In this document: piece after piece, positions 36,277 to 44,997 of the stretch
Layout: each line of letters starts with the position of its first letter
Position numbering within the stretch: the stretch's first letter is position 1
Assembly (NCBI RefSeq): GCF_009912395.1
Contig: NZ_WNDO01000010.1
Location: 1-64,000, forward strand
Reading direction: 5' to 3'
Length of the DNA stretch: 64,000 bases
Source of the DNA: Luteibacter sp.
GTDB taxonomy: Bacteria; Pseudomonadota; Gammaproteobacteria; Xanthomonadales; Rhodanobacteraceae
Made by a program: the position numbers and the translations under genes
The notes under the pieces: generated by a model
The model's input: only the letters and a program-made list of their open reading frames with translations
What the model was told of the DNA's origin: nothing
The model's database searches: none

Positions 36277-36943
36277 AAACGGTGATCGGCTCCGCCAGGC
36301 TCATCAGCGCCATCGGCGACGAGATCCGCACCGTGGCGATCAATCCTGCCGGGTCGCGTTGGCATACCGCCAACTGGCAAAGCGCCAAAAGATCACCCGT
36401 ATCCTCGTCGGCGTACGCGTCGTCCCAGGTCTGTCGATCTCCCCTTACGCGAGCAAGCAGGCGACGCACATGCTGACGCGACGCCACCTCACTGCGGCCC
36501 GATAGTTCGCCTAGACGCGCGTGATCCAGTTCGAATACCTCGTGCAGCAGCAGGAGGGCGACGTCTCCCGGTGACAGCGAACGTACGAGGCGCAGCAGCG
36601 CCATCGTGACCTGCTGGTCGGTGTCCAAACGATGTTCGGGCGTATCGGCCTCGGTGCCGCCCGTGCTCCCGGCGACGAGGTTCGCCAGGATGGATCGGTA
36701 GCGGTCGTGCCGGCGTAGCCCGTCGATGCAGAGGTTGCGCAGCACGGTGACCATCCAGGCTTCGGGGTTTTCCGTGTCGGACAGCGCACCATGCGCGGTG
36801 CGCAGGTAGGTTTCCTGCACGAGGTCTTCCGCGTCGTGGTCCGCGGCGGACCAGCGGCGGGCAAGCGCCAGGAGGCGAAGGCGCAGCGCCTTGTCGTCGA
36901 GGTGCGAATGGAACGGCGCAGGGGATGTCACGTTCGTGGTCAC
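36272..36943 (-). CDS. ECF-type RNA polymerase sigma factor
   Basis: The product (223 residues) has region 2 with DAEDLVQETYLRTAHG and AWMVTVLRNLCIDGLRR, and region 4 with LHEVFELDHARLGELSGRSEVASRQ (abridged), so it should bind core polymerase and a -35 element. No anti-sigma gene is adjacent. Instead a ClpP paralogue is divergent across only 46 bases. GTG 36943 is the likely start, with a weak ribosome site. The last codons GTT TTG TAG come from a REP-like repeat, so the natural C-terminus may have been replaced. Confidence 0.87.
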   Translation of the reverse strand: MTTNVTSPAPFHSHLDDKALRLRLLALARRWSAADHDAEDLVQETYLRTAHGALSDTENPEAWMVTVLRNLCIDGLRRHDRYRSILANLVAGSTGGTEADTPEHRLDTDQQVTMALLRLVRSLSPGDVALLLLHEVFELDHARLGELSGRSEVASRQHVRRLLARVRGDRQTWDDAYADEDTGDLLALCQLAVCQRDPAGLIATVRISSPMALMSLAEPITVL

Positions 36944-36989
36944 TCGTTCGTCTACAGGATGAACCTACCACGACACGGAGAACCGTCCC

Positions 36990-37580
36990 ATGTTCACCAA
37001 TGACACCGACACCCGGCCGCCGACCCCGCAGGCCCAGGGCAGTGCCTTCCTCGAAGAAAAGGCGTTTCGCGCCCGCACGGTGCTGGTCTTCGGCACGATC
37101 ACCGACACCGTCGCCGCCGAAACGGTACGTCGCCTGCTGGCGCTGGATGCCGATGCCGACGCCCCGATCGACATGATCGTGTCCTCGCCGGGTGGTCACC
37201 TGGAATCCGGCGACGTCATCCACGACGTACTTCGCTTCATCAACGCCCCGGTGAACATGATCGGCACCGGCTGGGTGGGGAGCGCCGCCACGCACCTGTT
37301 CCTCGGCGTACCGCGAGAGCGTCGCGTATGCCTGCCGCAGACCCGCTTCCTCATCCATCAGCCGAGCGGCGGGGCAGGCGGCCCGGCCAGTGATATCGCC
37401 ATCCAGGCGAAGGAGATCATGAAGGCGCGGGAGCGTATCGCCCAAGTGATCGCCCGGGAATGCGGCCAGCCGCTGGAGCGGGTCCGTGCCGATATCGAGC
37501 GCGATCTGTGGATGCCGGCGGAGGAAGCGCTGGCGTACGGATTGATTTCGCGGGTGATCGAGCGGCGGACGGAGTTGTGA
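36990..37580 (+). CDS. ClpP-family serine protease paralogue
   Basis: The product (196 residues) has the ClpP fold. Ser is in TGWVGSAATHLF (housekeeping ClpP has GQAASMGA), His is in FLIHQPSGGAGG, and Asp is probably in IERDLWMPAEEALAYGLI, so the triad looks complete. VSSPGGHLESGDVIHDVL is the oxyanion strand. The Ser environment and the short N-terminus differ from the main ClpP, so this is a second, divergent subunit. It is divergent from an ECF sigma gene and close to clpS-clpA. Whether it joins ClpA is unknown. Confidence 0.85.
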   Translation: MFTNDTDTRPPTPQAQGSAFLEEKAFRARTVLVFGTITDTVAAETVRRLLALDADADAPIDMIVSSPGGHLESGDVIHDVLRFINAPVNMIGTGWVGSAATHLFLGVPRERRVCLPQTRFLIHQPSGGAGGPASDIAIQAKEIMKARERIAQVIARECGQPLERVRADIERDLWMPAEEALAYGLISRVIERRTEL

Positions 37581-37584
37581 CAAT

Positions 37585-37613
37585 AAAAAAGCCGCGGCGA
37601 TAGCCGCGGCCTT
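37585..37613. terminator. Terminator between the ClpP paralogue and infA
   Basis: GCCGCGG and CCGCGGC pair around CGATAG, with AAAAAA on the left side, which is a T-run for the minus-strand infA transcript. It may serve both converging genes. Confidence 0.85.
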
Positions 37614-37646
37614 CTTGGGTTCCGGTGAAGCCGGCGCGAGAAGCGC

Positions 37647-37865
37647 TTACTTCATGCGGTAGGTGATACGGCCCTTGGTGAGGTCGTAGGGGGTCATTTC
37701 GACCTTCACCTTGTCGCCGGTGAGAATGCGGATGTAATGCTTACGCATGCGGCCGGAGATATGGGCAGTAATGACGTGCCCGTTCTCGAGCTGCACGCGG
37801 AACATGGTGTTGGGCAGGGTCTCCTGGACCGTGCCTTCCATTTCGATGACGTCGTCTTTTGCCAT
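37647..37865 (-). CDS. infA: Translation initiation factor IF-1
   Basis: The product (72 residues) is the single OB-fold factor that sits in the 30S A site. It opens [19 protein letters not shown] and has [21 protein letters not shown] in the fold. Length and ends match the family. It has its own terminator and stands near clpS-clpA, a common neighbourhood; the aat gene often found here is absent. Confidence 0.98.
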   Translation of the reverse strand: MAKDDVIEMEGTVQETLPNTMFRVQLENGHVITAHISGRMRKHYIRILTGDKVKVEMTPYDLTKGRITYRMK

Positions 37866-37962
37866 GTGTTCCGGGTCGGATAGTTGGCCGCCGTGGCCGC
37901 ATAAGTCCCGTATTATGGCATGGCAGCGAGGCCAAGGCCACCCGCCTGGGAGGAACCCCCGC

Positions 37963-38244
37963 TCAGCGGCCGAAATGCTCTTCCAGCTTGCGGCGAATTT
38001 CGTCCTCTATGGTGCCCTTCATGAAGGTCAACATCATGCCCAGCTCCACCACCACGTGGATTTCGCTGTCGCCCACGGTGATGGAGCCCTTGGCGCCCGG
38101 GCCGGTGAAGGTATAGAGGCCGCCCGGCTGCCAGTGCCCCTTGGTGCCCAGCTTCTCGCTCATCCGCGTGGCGATCTTCTGCGTCGTCTCGAGGGCATCG
38201 GCGCGGGTGGTGCCGTGAGGGCGATGGATGTCGATCGTGGGCAT
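37963..38244 (-). CDS. Polyhydroxyalkanoic acid system family protein
   Basis: The product (93 residues) is small and soluble. The pattern TIDIHRPHG, then [33 protein letters not shown] and [13 protein letters not shown] matches the family named after the granule region of PHA producers. No PHA synthase is near, so a direct role in polymer storage is not shown. The fold resembles a StART/Bet v1-like half barrel in my reading. It is monocistronic. Confidence 0.75.
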   Translation of the reverse strand: MPTIDIHRPHGTTRADALETTQKIATRMSEKLGTKGHWQPGGLYTFTGPGAKGSITVGDSEIHVVVELGMMLTFMKGTIEDEIRRKLEEHFGR

Positions 38245-38373
38245 GAAGGATTTCCGTAGAACGTGTCAGTCAGCGAGTCTAGCAGGCACGTTAGGCGACG
38301 ATCACGACATCTTTACGTTTCAAATAGATACCGCAACCTGCTAAAGTCGCTTCGTCAACGTCCCGGTTCCTTC

Positions 38374-39147
38374 ATGCGCATTGAATTCGTCAGCTCGGCA
38401 CGCGGTGATTTCCACTGGTCACGGCCCGTGCTCACGATCGGCCGCGCCGAAGAAAATGATCTCGTGGTCTCCGAGGCCCAGGTCGCCCCACGCCATGTCC
38501 GCATCCATCGCGACCGTCGCGGCCTCGTGCTCGAGGTGGCGCCGGAGGCGGGGCGTGTCTACGTCAATGCGCGTCCGGTCCGCGAGTGGGCCCTCCTGCG
38601 GCCGGGCGACAGCCTGTCGCTGGGTGAGTGCCGCATGCTCATCCGCGACGATGCCGACATCGACAACCGCGACGCCGTGGTGCCCAACGAGGCCCGTTGC
38701 ACCGTTGCCCTGCGCCCGGTGGCTGGTCCCTTGTCCGGCCGCACCGTGCCGGTGGGCGAGCGACTGGAGCTGGGTGCCACGCATGGCGCGCTGCCACTGG
38801 AGTTGCCCGGCAACGATGTCGCCCTGCTGAGCCTGGCTTGGGAAGACGGCGAGCTGGTGCTCGACGCCACCCGCGTGCCGCCGCGTCATGCCGTGCGCGT
38901 CAATGGCGTGACCGTGGCGCGTGCGGCCCTGCAACCGGGCGACCAGATCGGCATCGCCAACCATCGCTTCGTCCTCGACGCGCCCGGCTGGGCCGCCGAA
39001 CCGGTGGTGACCCTCGTGGAGGAATCGCCGGACGAACCGGAAGCCGACGAGAGCGGGTCATCGCGAAACGATGTCTGGTGGCTCATCGTCACAGCCGCGC
39101 TGCTGGCGCTGGGCATCGCCGCCGTCCTCTTCATGCCCGGCGGCTGA
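38374..39147 (+). CDS. FHA-domain protein with a C-terminal membrane anchor
   Basis: The product (257 residues) begins with a forkhead-associated domain (LTIGRAEENDLVV, then HVRIHRD and VYVNARPV), which binds phosphothreonine. A second FHA-like or beta-sandwich part runs from about residue 110 to 205. An acidic linker (ESPDEPEADESG) leads to one membrane helix, VWWLIVTAALLALGIAAVLF, at the very end, so the domains face the cytoplasm. ATG 38374 starts MRIEFVSS; the upstream frame is not domain-like. The partner kinase is not in the window. Confidence 0.8.
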   Translation: MRIEFVSSARGDFHWSRPVLTIGRAEENDLVVSEAQVAPRHVRIHRDRRGLVLEVAPEAGRVYVNARPVREWALLRPGDSLSLGECRMLIRDDADIDNRDAVVPNEARCTVALRPVAGPLSGRTVPVGERLELGATHGALPLELPGNDVALLSLAWEDGELVLDATRVPPRHAVRVNGVTVARAALQPGDQIGIANHRFVLDAPGWAAEPVVTLVEESPDEPEADESGSSRNDVWWLIVTAALLALGIAAVLFMPGG

Positions 39148-39223
39148 CCGGATAAAGCCCTTCCAATCGCGCCCGGGGCTGGGAGCATAATCGGGGTTCT
39201 CCCCAACCTAAGGTGCTTCTGGC

Positions 39224-40309
39224 GTGACAAGAGCCTGGAATTTCAGCGCGGGCCCGGCGGCGTTGCCGGAGCCGGTCCTTCGGCGTGCGCAGGCGGAGCT
39301 GCTCGAGTGGAACGGCTCGGGCGCTTCGGTGATGGAACTGTCCCATCGGGGCAAGCGCTTCATGGCACTGGCGGCTGAGGCCGAGGCCAGCCTGCGACGT
39401 CTTCTTGGCGTGCCGCCCGGCTACAAGGTGCTGTTCCTCCAGGGCGGCGCCACGCAGCAGTTCGCGCTGATCCCGATGAACCTCGCCGGCCCCGGCGACC
39501 ACGCGGACTACATCGTCACCGGCCACTGGGGTGAGAAGGCCGTGCGCGAAGCGGCGCCGTACATCGACGCGCGCGTCGCGGCGACGTCCGAAGGCGATCG
39601 TTACCTGAAGCTGCCGTCGCGCGACACCTGGCGCCTCAGCGAGGGCGCGTCGTACGTGCACTACACGCCGAACGAGACGATCCACGGCGTGGAATTCCAC
39701 GATATTCCCGATGTTGGCGATACGCCGCTCATCGCTGACATGTCGTCGAACATTCTCAGCGAACCGCTCGACGTGTCACGTTTCGGCCTGATCTACGCTG
39801 GCGCGCAGAAGAACATCGGCCCGTCCGGCCTGGTGGTGATGATCGTCCGTGACGACCTGCTTGCGCGCGAAGGCCGCCCGATGGCGAAGATCTTCCGCTA
39901 CGCGGAGCACGCCGCGAACGATTCCATGCTCAACACACCCAACACCTGGGGCTGGTACCTGGCCAAGCTCACTTTCGACTGGATTGACGAGCAGGGCGGC
40001 CTTGTCGCGATGGGCGAGCGAAACGCGCGCAAGGCGAAGACGCTGTACGACGCCATCGACGGTTCCGGCGGCTTTTATCGCAGCCCGGTCGATGTGGCCG
40101 CGCGCTCGCGCATGAATGTGCCTTTCACCTTGCACGACAGCGCGCTCGATGCCGCCTTCCTTGCCGATTCCGAGAAAGCCGGGCTGCTCGCGCTCAAGGG
40201 CCACAAGGCCGTGGGTGGCATGCGCGCGTCGCTCTACAACGCGGTGCCGCAAGAGGCCGTGGACGAACTCGTGAAATTTATGCGGGACTTTGCAACGCGT
40301 CACGGTTAA
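39224..40309 (+). CDS. serC: Phosphoserine aminotransferase SerC
   Basis: The product (361 residues) is a PLP enzyme making phosphoserine and, in the pyridoxine route, 4-phosphohydroxythreonine. It opens [32 protein letters not shown] binds the cofactor, and the Lys Schiff base is in [25 protein letters not shown] is conserved. The start is GTG 39224 with AAGGTG upstream. It heads the serC-pheA-hisC2-aroA run. Confidence 0.96.
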   Translation: MTRAWNFSAGPAALPEPVLRRAQAELLEWNGSGASVMELSHRGKRFMALAAEAEASLRRLLGVPPGYKVLFLQGGATQQFALIPMNLAGPGDHADYIVTGHWGEKAVREAAPYIDARVAATSEGDRYLKLPSRDTWRLSEGASYVHYTPNETIHGVEFHDIPDVGDTPLIADMSSNILSEPLDVSRFGLIYAGAQKNIGPSGLVVMIVRDDLLAREGRPMAKIFRYAEHAANDSMLNTPNTWGWYLAKLTFDWIDEQGGLVAMGERNARKAKTLYDAIDGSGGFYRSPVDVAARSRMNVPFTLHDSALDAAFLADSEKAGLLALKGHKAVGGMRASLYNAVPQEAVDELVKFMRDFATRHG

Positions 40310-40388
40310 AGTCGGAGGATCGCCGCAATGCAGCATGCGTGCGGCGACAATCCCTTTCAATTGCAACCATTTAGCCGCCCGGACGTCC

Positions 40389-41489
40389 ATGAGCAAGACC
40401 CCCGCCGACAAACAAGCCACGCTTACCGAAGCGCGCCAGCGCATCGACAGCATCGACCAGCAACTGCAATCGCTTATCAGCGAGCGCGCCCAGTGGGCGC
40501 AGCAGGTCGGCCGGGCCAAGGGCCCGTTGAAGGCGGCGGTGGACTATTACCGACCCGAACGCGAAGCCCAGGTCCTGCGCGGCGTGATCGACCGCAACGA
40601 CGGCCCGCTGCCCAACGCGGAGCTGGTCCGACTGTTCCGCGAGATCATGTCCTCGTGCCTATCGCAGCAGCAGCCGCTGAAGATCGGCTTCCTCGGTCCC
40701 GAAGGCACCTTCAGCGAGCAGGCCGTGCGCAAGCACTTCGGCCACGCCGCCTATGGCCTGCCGCTGGGTAGCATCGAAGAGGTCTTCCAGGAAGTCGCGG
40801 CGGGTAACGCCGATTTCGGCGTCGTCCCGGTGGAGAACTCGGGGCAGGGCATGATCCAGATGACCCTGGACATGTTCCTCGTCTCCAAGGCCACCATCTG
40901 CGGCGAAGTGGAATTGCGCGTACACCAGAACCTGCTCTCGCTTACGGGCGAGCTGAAGGACGTCAAGCGCATTTATTCGCACCCGCAGTCGTTGCAGCAG
41001 TGCCAGGGCTGGCTGCGCGTGAACCTGCCCAATGCCGAGCGCATCGCGGTATCCAGCAACGCCGAAGCGGCGCGTACCGCGCGCCTGTCGCCGGATTCCG
41101 CCGCCATCGCCGGTGAAACCGCAGGTCGCGTGTACGGCCTGAAGACCGTCGCCGGTCCCATCGAGGATCGCTCGGACAACACCACGCGCTTCCTCGTCAT
41201 CGGTCGCTCCATTTTCCCGGTGTCAGGCAACGACCGCACGTCGCTGCTGGTCACCGTGAAGGACAAGCCCGGCGCGCTCTACGACGTACTCAGCCCGCTC
41301 GCGAAGCACGATGTCAGCATGAACCGCATCGAATCCCGCCCTGCCCACACCGGCAAGTGGCAATACGCCTTCTTCATCGACATCTCCGGTCATGTGGACG
41401 ATGCCTCGGTGCAGGCGGCCCTGAAGGAGATGAAGCCCACGGCCGCCGATGTCCGTGTGCTCGGCTCCTACCCGGTCGCCTTGCCGTGA
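40389..41489 (+). CDS. pheA: Bifunctional chorismate mutase / prephenate dehydratase (P-protein)
   Basis: The product (366 residues) makes phenylpyruvate from chorismate. Residues about 12-90 form an AroQ mutase (ARQRIDSIDQQLQSLISERA). Residues about 98-275 form the dehydratase (IGFLGPEGTFSEQA, VVPVENSGQGMI, DRSDNTTRFLVIG). Residues about 285-366 form an ACT domain that senses phenylalanine (KPGALYDVLSPLAKHDVSM, ESRPAHTGKWQYAFFID). The ATG at 40389 lies 79 bases after serC and has a poor ribosome site. It overlaps the next gene by four bases. Confidence 0.96.
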   Translation: MSKTPADKQATLTEARQRIDSIDQQLQSLISERAQWAQQVGRAKGPLKAAVDYYRPEREAQVLRGVIDRNDGPLPNAELVRLFREIMSSCLSQQQPLKIGFLGPEGTFSEQAVRKHFGHAAYGLPLGSIEEVFQEVAAGNADFGVVPVENSGQGMIQMTLDMFLVSKATICGEVELRVHQNLLSLTGELKDVKRIYSHPQSLQQCQGWLRVNLPNAERIAVSSNAEAARTARLSPDSAAIAGETAGRVYGLKTVAGPIEDRSDNTTRFLVIGRSIFPVSGNDRTSLLVTVKDKPGALYDVLSPLAKHDVSMNRIESRPAHTGKWQYAFFIDISGHVDDASVQAALKEMKPTAADVRVLGSYPVALP

Positions 41490-42598
41490 CCGCCGGTTTC
41501 GACGCGGCGACGCTCGCCAACCGGGCGACGTTGGCTCTGCGCGCCTACGATCCCGGTCACGACCTGCCCACGCTGCGCGCGCGTTTCGGCGACGTGCTCT
41601 CCGAGCTGGGTTCCAATGAAAACCCGCTCGGCCCGAGCAAGCAGGCGATGCGCGCGGCTACGCGCGTGCTCGACGACATCTTCCGTTATCCCGACCCGGT
41701 GGGTGCCTCGCTCAAGCATCGCATCTCGGATGAACTGGGCGTGCCGGTCTCCGGCATCACGCTCGGCAATGGTTCGCATGAGCTGCTGATGCTGCTCGCG
41801 CAGTGCTTTGCCGATGCCGAGCATCCGGTGGTGCATTCGCAGTACAGCTTCGCGGTGTTCCCGATCGCCGCCGCCGCGGCGGGCGCGCGGGGCATCGTGG
41901 TGCCCGCGCTGCCCATCGATCATCCCGAGGCGCCTTACGGGCACGATCTCGACGCGATGGCGAAGGCCGTCACGCCAGATACCCGCCTGGTCTACCTCGC
42001 CAATCCCAACAATCCGACCGGCACCTGGTTCACCGATGCGGTGCTTGAGCGCTTCCTCGACCAGGTGCCGTCGAGCACGCTGGTGGTGGTCGACGAGGCT
42101 TACAACGAATACGTCGACGCGCCAGGCCTCAGCACCGCGCTGCACCTGCTCGGTCGTTATCCGAACCTGATCGTCACGCGCACGTTCTCCAAGGCGTACG
42201 CGCTGGCGGGCCTGCGCGTGGGCTACATGCTCAGCCATCCGTCCGTCGCGGCGGTGTGCGAGCGCCTGCGCGAGTCGTTCAATGTGAACGGCGTGGCGCT
42301 GGCCGCCGCCGAAGCCGCGCTTGGTGACCACGAGCACCGCGCCCGCGTCAGGGAGACCAATCGTCGCGATCGCGAGTGGCTGGCCGCGGAGCTGACCGCG
42401 CGCGGCATGCGCGTGTTTCCGTCGCAGACCAACTTCGTGCTCGTCGATGTCGGTCGCGATGCGGCCGAGTTGGAAGCGCACCTGTTCGGCACCGGCGTGA
42501 TCGTGCGTCCGATGGTCGGCTATGGCCTGCTCACCACCGTACGTATCAGCGTGGGCAGCCGCGCCGAGCTGCAACGCCTGCTGGAGAACCTCCCTTGA
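41486..42598 (+). CDS. hisC2: HisC-family aminotransferase (probable aromatic/histidinol-phosphate aminotransferase)
   Basis: The product (370 residues) is a second PLP aminotransferase of the HisC family (LGSNENPLGPS, NPNNPTGTW, VVDEAYNEYVD, TFSKAYALAGLRVGYM). A dedicated HisC lies in the his operon. This copy sits between pheA and aroA and starts at a GTG overlapping the pheA stop (GTGA), so its main job is likely transamination of phenylpyruvate or hydroxyphenylpyruvate. It may still accept histidinol phosphate. Its stop overlaps aroA (TTGA). Confidence 0.9.
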   Translation: MTAGFDAATLANRATLALRAYDPGHDLPTLRARFGDVLSELGSNENPLGPSKQAMRAATRVLDDIFRYPDPVGASLKHRISDELGVPVSGITLGNGSHELLMLLAQCFADAEHPVVHSQYSFAVFPIAAAAAGARGIVVPALPIDHPEAPYGHDLDAMAKAVTPDTRLVYLANPNNPTGTWFTDAVLERFLDQVPSSTLVVVDEAYNEYVDAPGLSTALHLLGRYPNLIVTRTFSKAYALAGLRVGYMLSHPSVAAVCERLRESFNVNGVALAAAEAALGDHEHRARVRETNRRDREWLAAELTARGMRVFPSQTNFVLVDVGRDAAELEAHLFGTGVIVRPMVGYGLLTTVRISVGSRAELQRLLENLP

Positions 42599-43902
42599 GC
42601 CGTATCGACTGGACCAGCCACCAGGGTGGCCCGCTGCGCGGCGAGATCACCGTGCCCGGCGACAAGTCGGTATCGCATCGCTCGCTGATGTTCGGTGCGC
42701 TGGCCGAAGGCACCTCGCACATCCGTGGTTTCCTCGAAGGTGAGGACACCCGCGCCACGGCGGCCATCCTCGGCAAGCTCGGCGTCCGTTTCGAAACGCC
42801 TGCGCCGGGCGAGCGCATCGTGCATGGCGTGGGCCTGCACGGCCTGCGTGGCACGCAAGAATCACTCGACTGCGGCAACGCCGGCACCGGCATGCGCCTG
42901 CTCGCCGGCCTGCTCGCCGGCCAGGCGTTCGACTCGACACTGGTTGGCGACGAATCGCTGTCGCGTCGTCCCATGCGCCGGGTCACCGATCCGCTGGGCG
43001 AGATGGGCGCGCAGATCGATACCGAAGACGGCAAGCCGCCGCTGCGTATCCATGGCGGTCGCAAGCTCCAGGGCATCACCTACCATCCGCCGGTCGCCAG
43101 CGCGCAGATCAAGTCCGCGCTGTTGCTCGCCGGCCTGTATGCCGAAGGCAGCACCGAAGTCATCGAGCCGCATCCCACGCGCGACTACACGGAGAGCATG
43201 CTCAAGGCCTTCGGCTGGCCCATCGAGTATTCCCCGGGTAAGGCGAAGCTCGAAGACGGCCATACCTTGCATGCCGTGGATGTGGACGTGCCCGCCGACT
43301 TCTCGTCGGCTGCGTTCTTCATCGTCGCCGCATGCATCGTGCCGGGCTCGGAGCTTCGTCTGAAGGCCGTGGGTCTCAATCCGCGCCGTACGGGCCTGCT
43401 GGCCGCGCTGGAACTGATGGGCGCCGATATCTCGGTAGAAAACGAGCGTGTCAGCGGTGGCGAGGAGATCGCTGACCTGATCGTCCGTCATCGTCCGCTG
43501 CATGGCGTTGCGCTGCCGCTCGACATCGTGCCCGACATGATCGACGAGTTCCCGGCCCTGTTCGTGGCTGCCGCGGCGGCCGAAGGCATGACCACGATCC
43601 GTGGCGCCGCCGAGCTGCGCGTCAAGGAGTCCGATCGCATCGCCAGCATGGCCAACGGCCTGAAGGCCTGCGGCGTGCTCATCGACGAACTGCCTGACGG
43701 TGCGATGATCCGTGGCGGCGCGATCCATGGTGGCACCATCGACAGCCATGGCGATCACCGCATCGCCATGAGCTTCGCCATCGCCGGCCTGGTGGCGTCC
43801 GGCCCGATCGTCATCGGTGATTGCGCCAATGTGGCGACGTCGTTTCCGGGGTTCCTGGAGTTGGCGAACGGCGTCGGTTTCCGTATTACGCCGGTAGTCT
43901 GA
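42595..43902 (+). CDS. aroA: 3-phosphoshikimate 1-carboxyvinyltransferase AroA (EPSP synthase)
   Basis: The product (435 residues) joins shikimate-3-phosphate and PEP in the sixth step of the shikimate path. [20 protein letters not shown] binds substrate, [15 protein letters not shown] has a Gly-Thr-Gly-Met in place of the class I Gly-Asn-Ala-Gly region, and RVKESDRIA and [14 protein letters not shown] are near the end. This is the class II-like pattern. The start is TTG 42595, overlapping the hisC2 stop; it is the only start that fits the family. Confidence 0.95.
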   Translation: MSRIDWTSHQGGPLRGEITVPGDKSVSHRSLMFGALAEGTSHIRGFLEGEDTRATAAILGKLGVRFETPAPGERIVHGVGLHGLRGTQESLDCGNAGTGMRLLAGLLAGQAFDSTLVGDESLSRRPMRRVTDPLGEMGAQIDTEDGKPPLRIHGGRKLQGITYHPPVASAQIKSALLLAGLYAEGSTEVIEPHPTRDYTESMLKAFGWPIEYSPGKAKLEDGHTLHAVDVDVPADFSSAAFFIVAACIVPGSELRLKAVGLNPRRTGLLAALELMGADISVENERVSGGEEIADLIVRHRPLHGVALPLDIVPDMIDEFPALFVAAAAAEGMTTIRGAAELRVKESDRIASMANGLKACGVLIDELPDGAMIRGGAIHGGTIDSHGDHRIAMSFAIAGLVASGPIVIGDCANVATSFPGFLELANGVGFRITPVV

Positions 43903-43906
43903 TCCC

Positions 43907-43958
43907 GGTCGCGCGCAAGGCGCGCTCCTACATGTAGGAGTGCGCCTTGCGCGCGACC
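43907..43958. repeat. REP-like repeat in reversed order, 52 bases
   Basis: Two units with their TGTAGGAG ends meeting in the middle (CTCCTACATGTAGGAG), opposite to the usual order, with one mismatch between arms. The unit is the variant GGTCGCGCGCAAGGCGCG. It lies between aroA and kdsB. Confidence 0.9.
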
Positions 43959-44002
43959 GCCTTTCGCGACACGCTTCCGCTTCCCCGTCCACGGAAGCCG
44001 AC

Positions 44003-44788
44003 ATGGCCGCCAAGCTCCCTCCCTTCGTCGTCGTCGTGCCTGCGCGGTTCGGATCCACCCGGTTGCCCGGCAAGCCGTTGCTGAAGATCGGCGGCATATC
44101 GATGATCCGCCGGGTCGCCGAGCGGGCAGGGCAGGCGGGCGCTGCGCAGGTAGTGGTGGCGACCGACGACAGCCGGGTCGCCGGCGAGCTGCGCGGATGC
44201 GGTGACATCCTGGTCTGCATGACCCGGGAGGACCACGCGTCCGGCACCGACCGCATTGCGGAAGTGGTGAGCCATTACGGCTGGCCGGAAGACACCATCG
44301 TCGTGAACCTGCAGGGCGACGAGCCCTTCGCCCCGGCCGCCGGCATCCGTGCGGTGGTGGCGACCCTGGCCGGCGACGATGCGCCCATGGCGACCCTGGC
44401 CACGCCCATCGAACATGCCGACGAACTGTTCGATCCCAACATCGTCAAGGTCGTGCGTGCCGCCAACGGGCGGGCCCTCTATTTCACCCGCGCCCCCTCG
44501 CCGTGGGCACGTGACGACTTCGCCCGCGACCGTACCATATTGCCCGCCAAGATCCCTTTCCTGCGTCATATCGGCATCTACGCCTACCGGGCGGGCTTCC
44601 TGCGCCGCCTGGCCGCCCTTCCGCGGACACCGCTGGAGCAGGCCGAGTCGCTGGAGCAGCTGAGGGCCATGGAGCACGGCTACGCCATCTCGGTGCAGCC
44701 GACCCCTGAGCCCTTCCCGCCGGGCATCGACACTGCGGAAGACCTGGAGCGGGCCGAGCGCTGGCTGGCCCGATCGGCTGGTTTGTAG
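44003..44788 (+). CDS. kdsB: CMP-KDO synthetase KdsB
   Basis: The product (261 residues) activates KDO with CTP for lipopolysaccharide core assembly. It opens with the nucleotide loop [48 protein letters not shown] and the C-terminal [14 protein letters not shown] are family segments. ATG 44003 is the start; the upstream in-frame part runs into the REP repeat. It is probably monocistronic. Confidence 0.96.
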   Translation: MAAKLPPFVVVVPARFGSTRLPGKPLLKIGGISMIRRVAERAGQAGAAQVVVATDDSRVAGELRGCGDILVCMTREDHASGTDRIAEVVSHYGWPEDTIVVNLQGDEPFAPAAGIRAVVATLAGDDAPMATLATPIEHADELFDPNIVKVVRAANGRALYFTRAPSPWARDDFARDRTILPAKIPFLRHIGIYAYRAGFLRRLAALPRTPLEQAESLEQLRAMEHGYAISVQPTPEPFPPGIDTAEDLERAERWLARSAGL

Positions 44789-44927
44789 GCGTTCACGTAC
44801 AAGCCCCAAGGTAAAAGCCTGACATTCATTCAAGGCTTCGCCCGAATGTGCGGCGTGGGGCCATTCCGTAATCTATCCCTGTCGCCACAGTGACCCCCTA
44901 AGGACGGCGACACTCCCATGGAAGGTC

Positions 44928-44961
44928 TACGCCGGCATGGCCAGCCCATGCCGGCGTTTTT
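44928..44961 (+). terminator. Strong intrinsic terminator upstream of uvrC
   Basis: CGCCGGCATGG and CCATGCCGGCG form a perfect 11-base-pair stem with a five-base loop, then TTTTT. It lies 140 bases after kdsB and 37 bases before uvrC, so it either ends kdsB mRNA late or closes a separate short transcript. Confidence 0.92.
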
Positions 44962-44997
44962 CGTCTTCAAGGGCCGCCGACGCGGTAAAATGACCGG

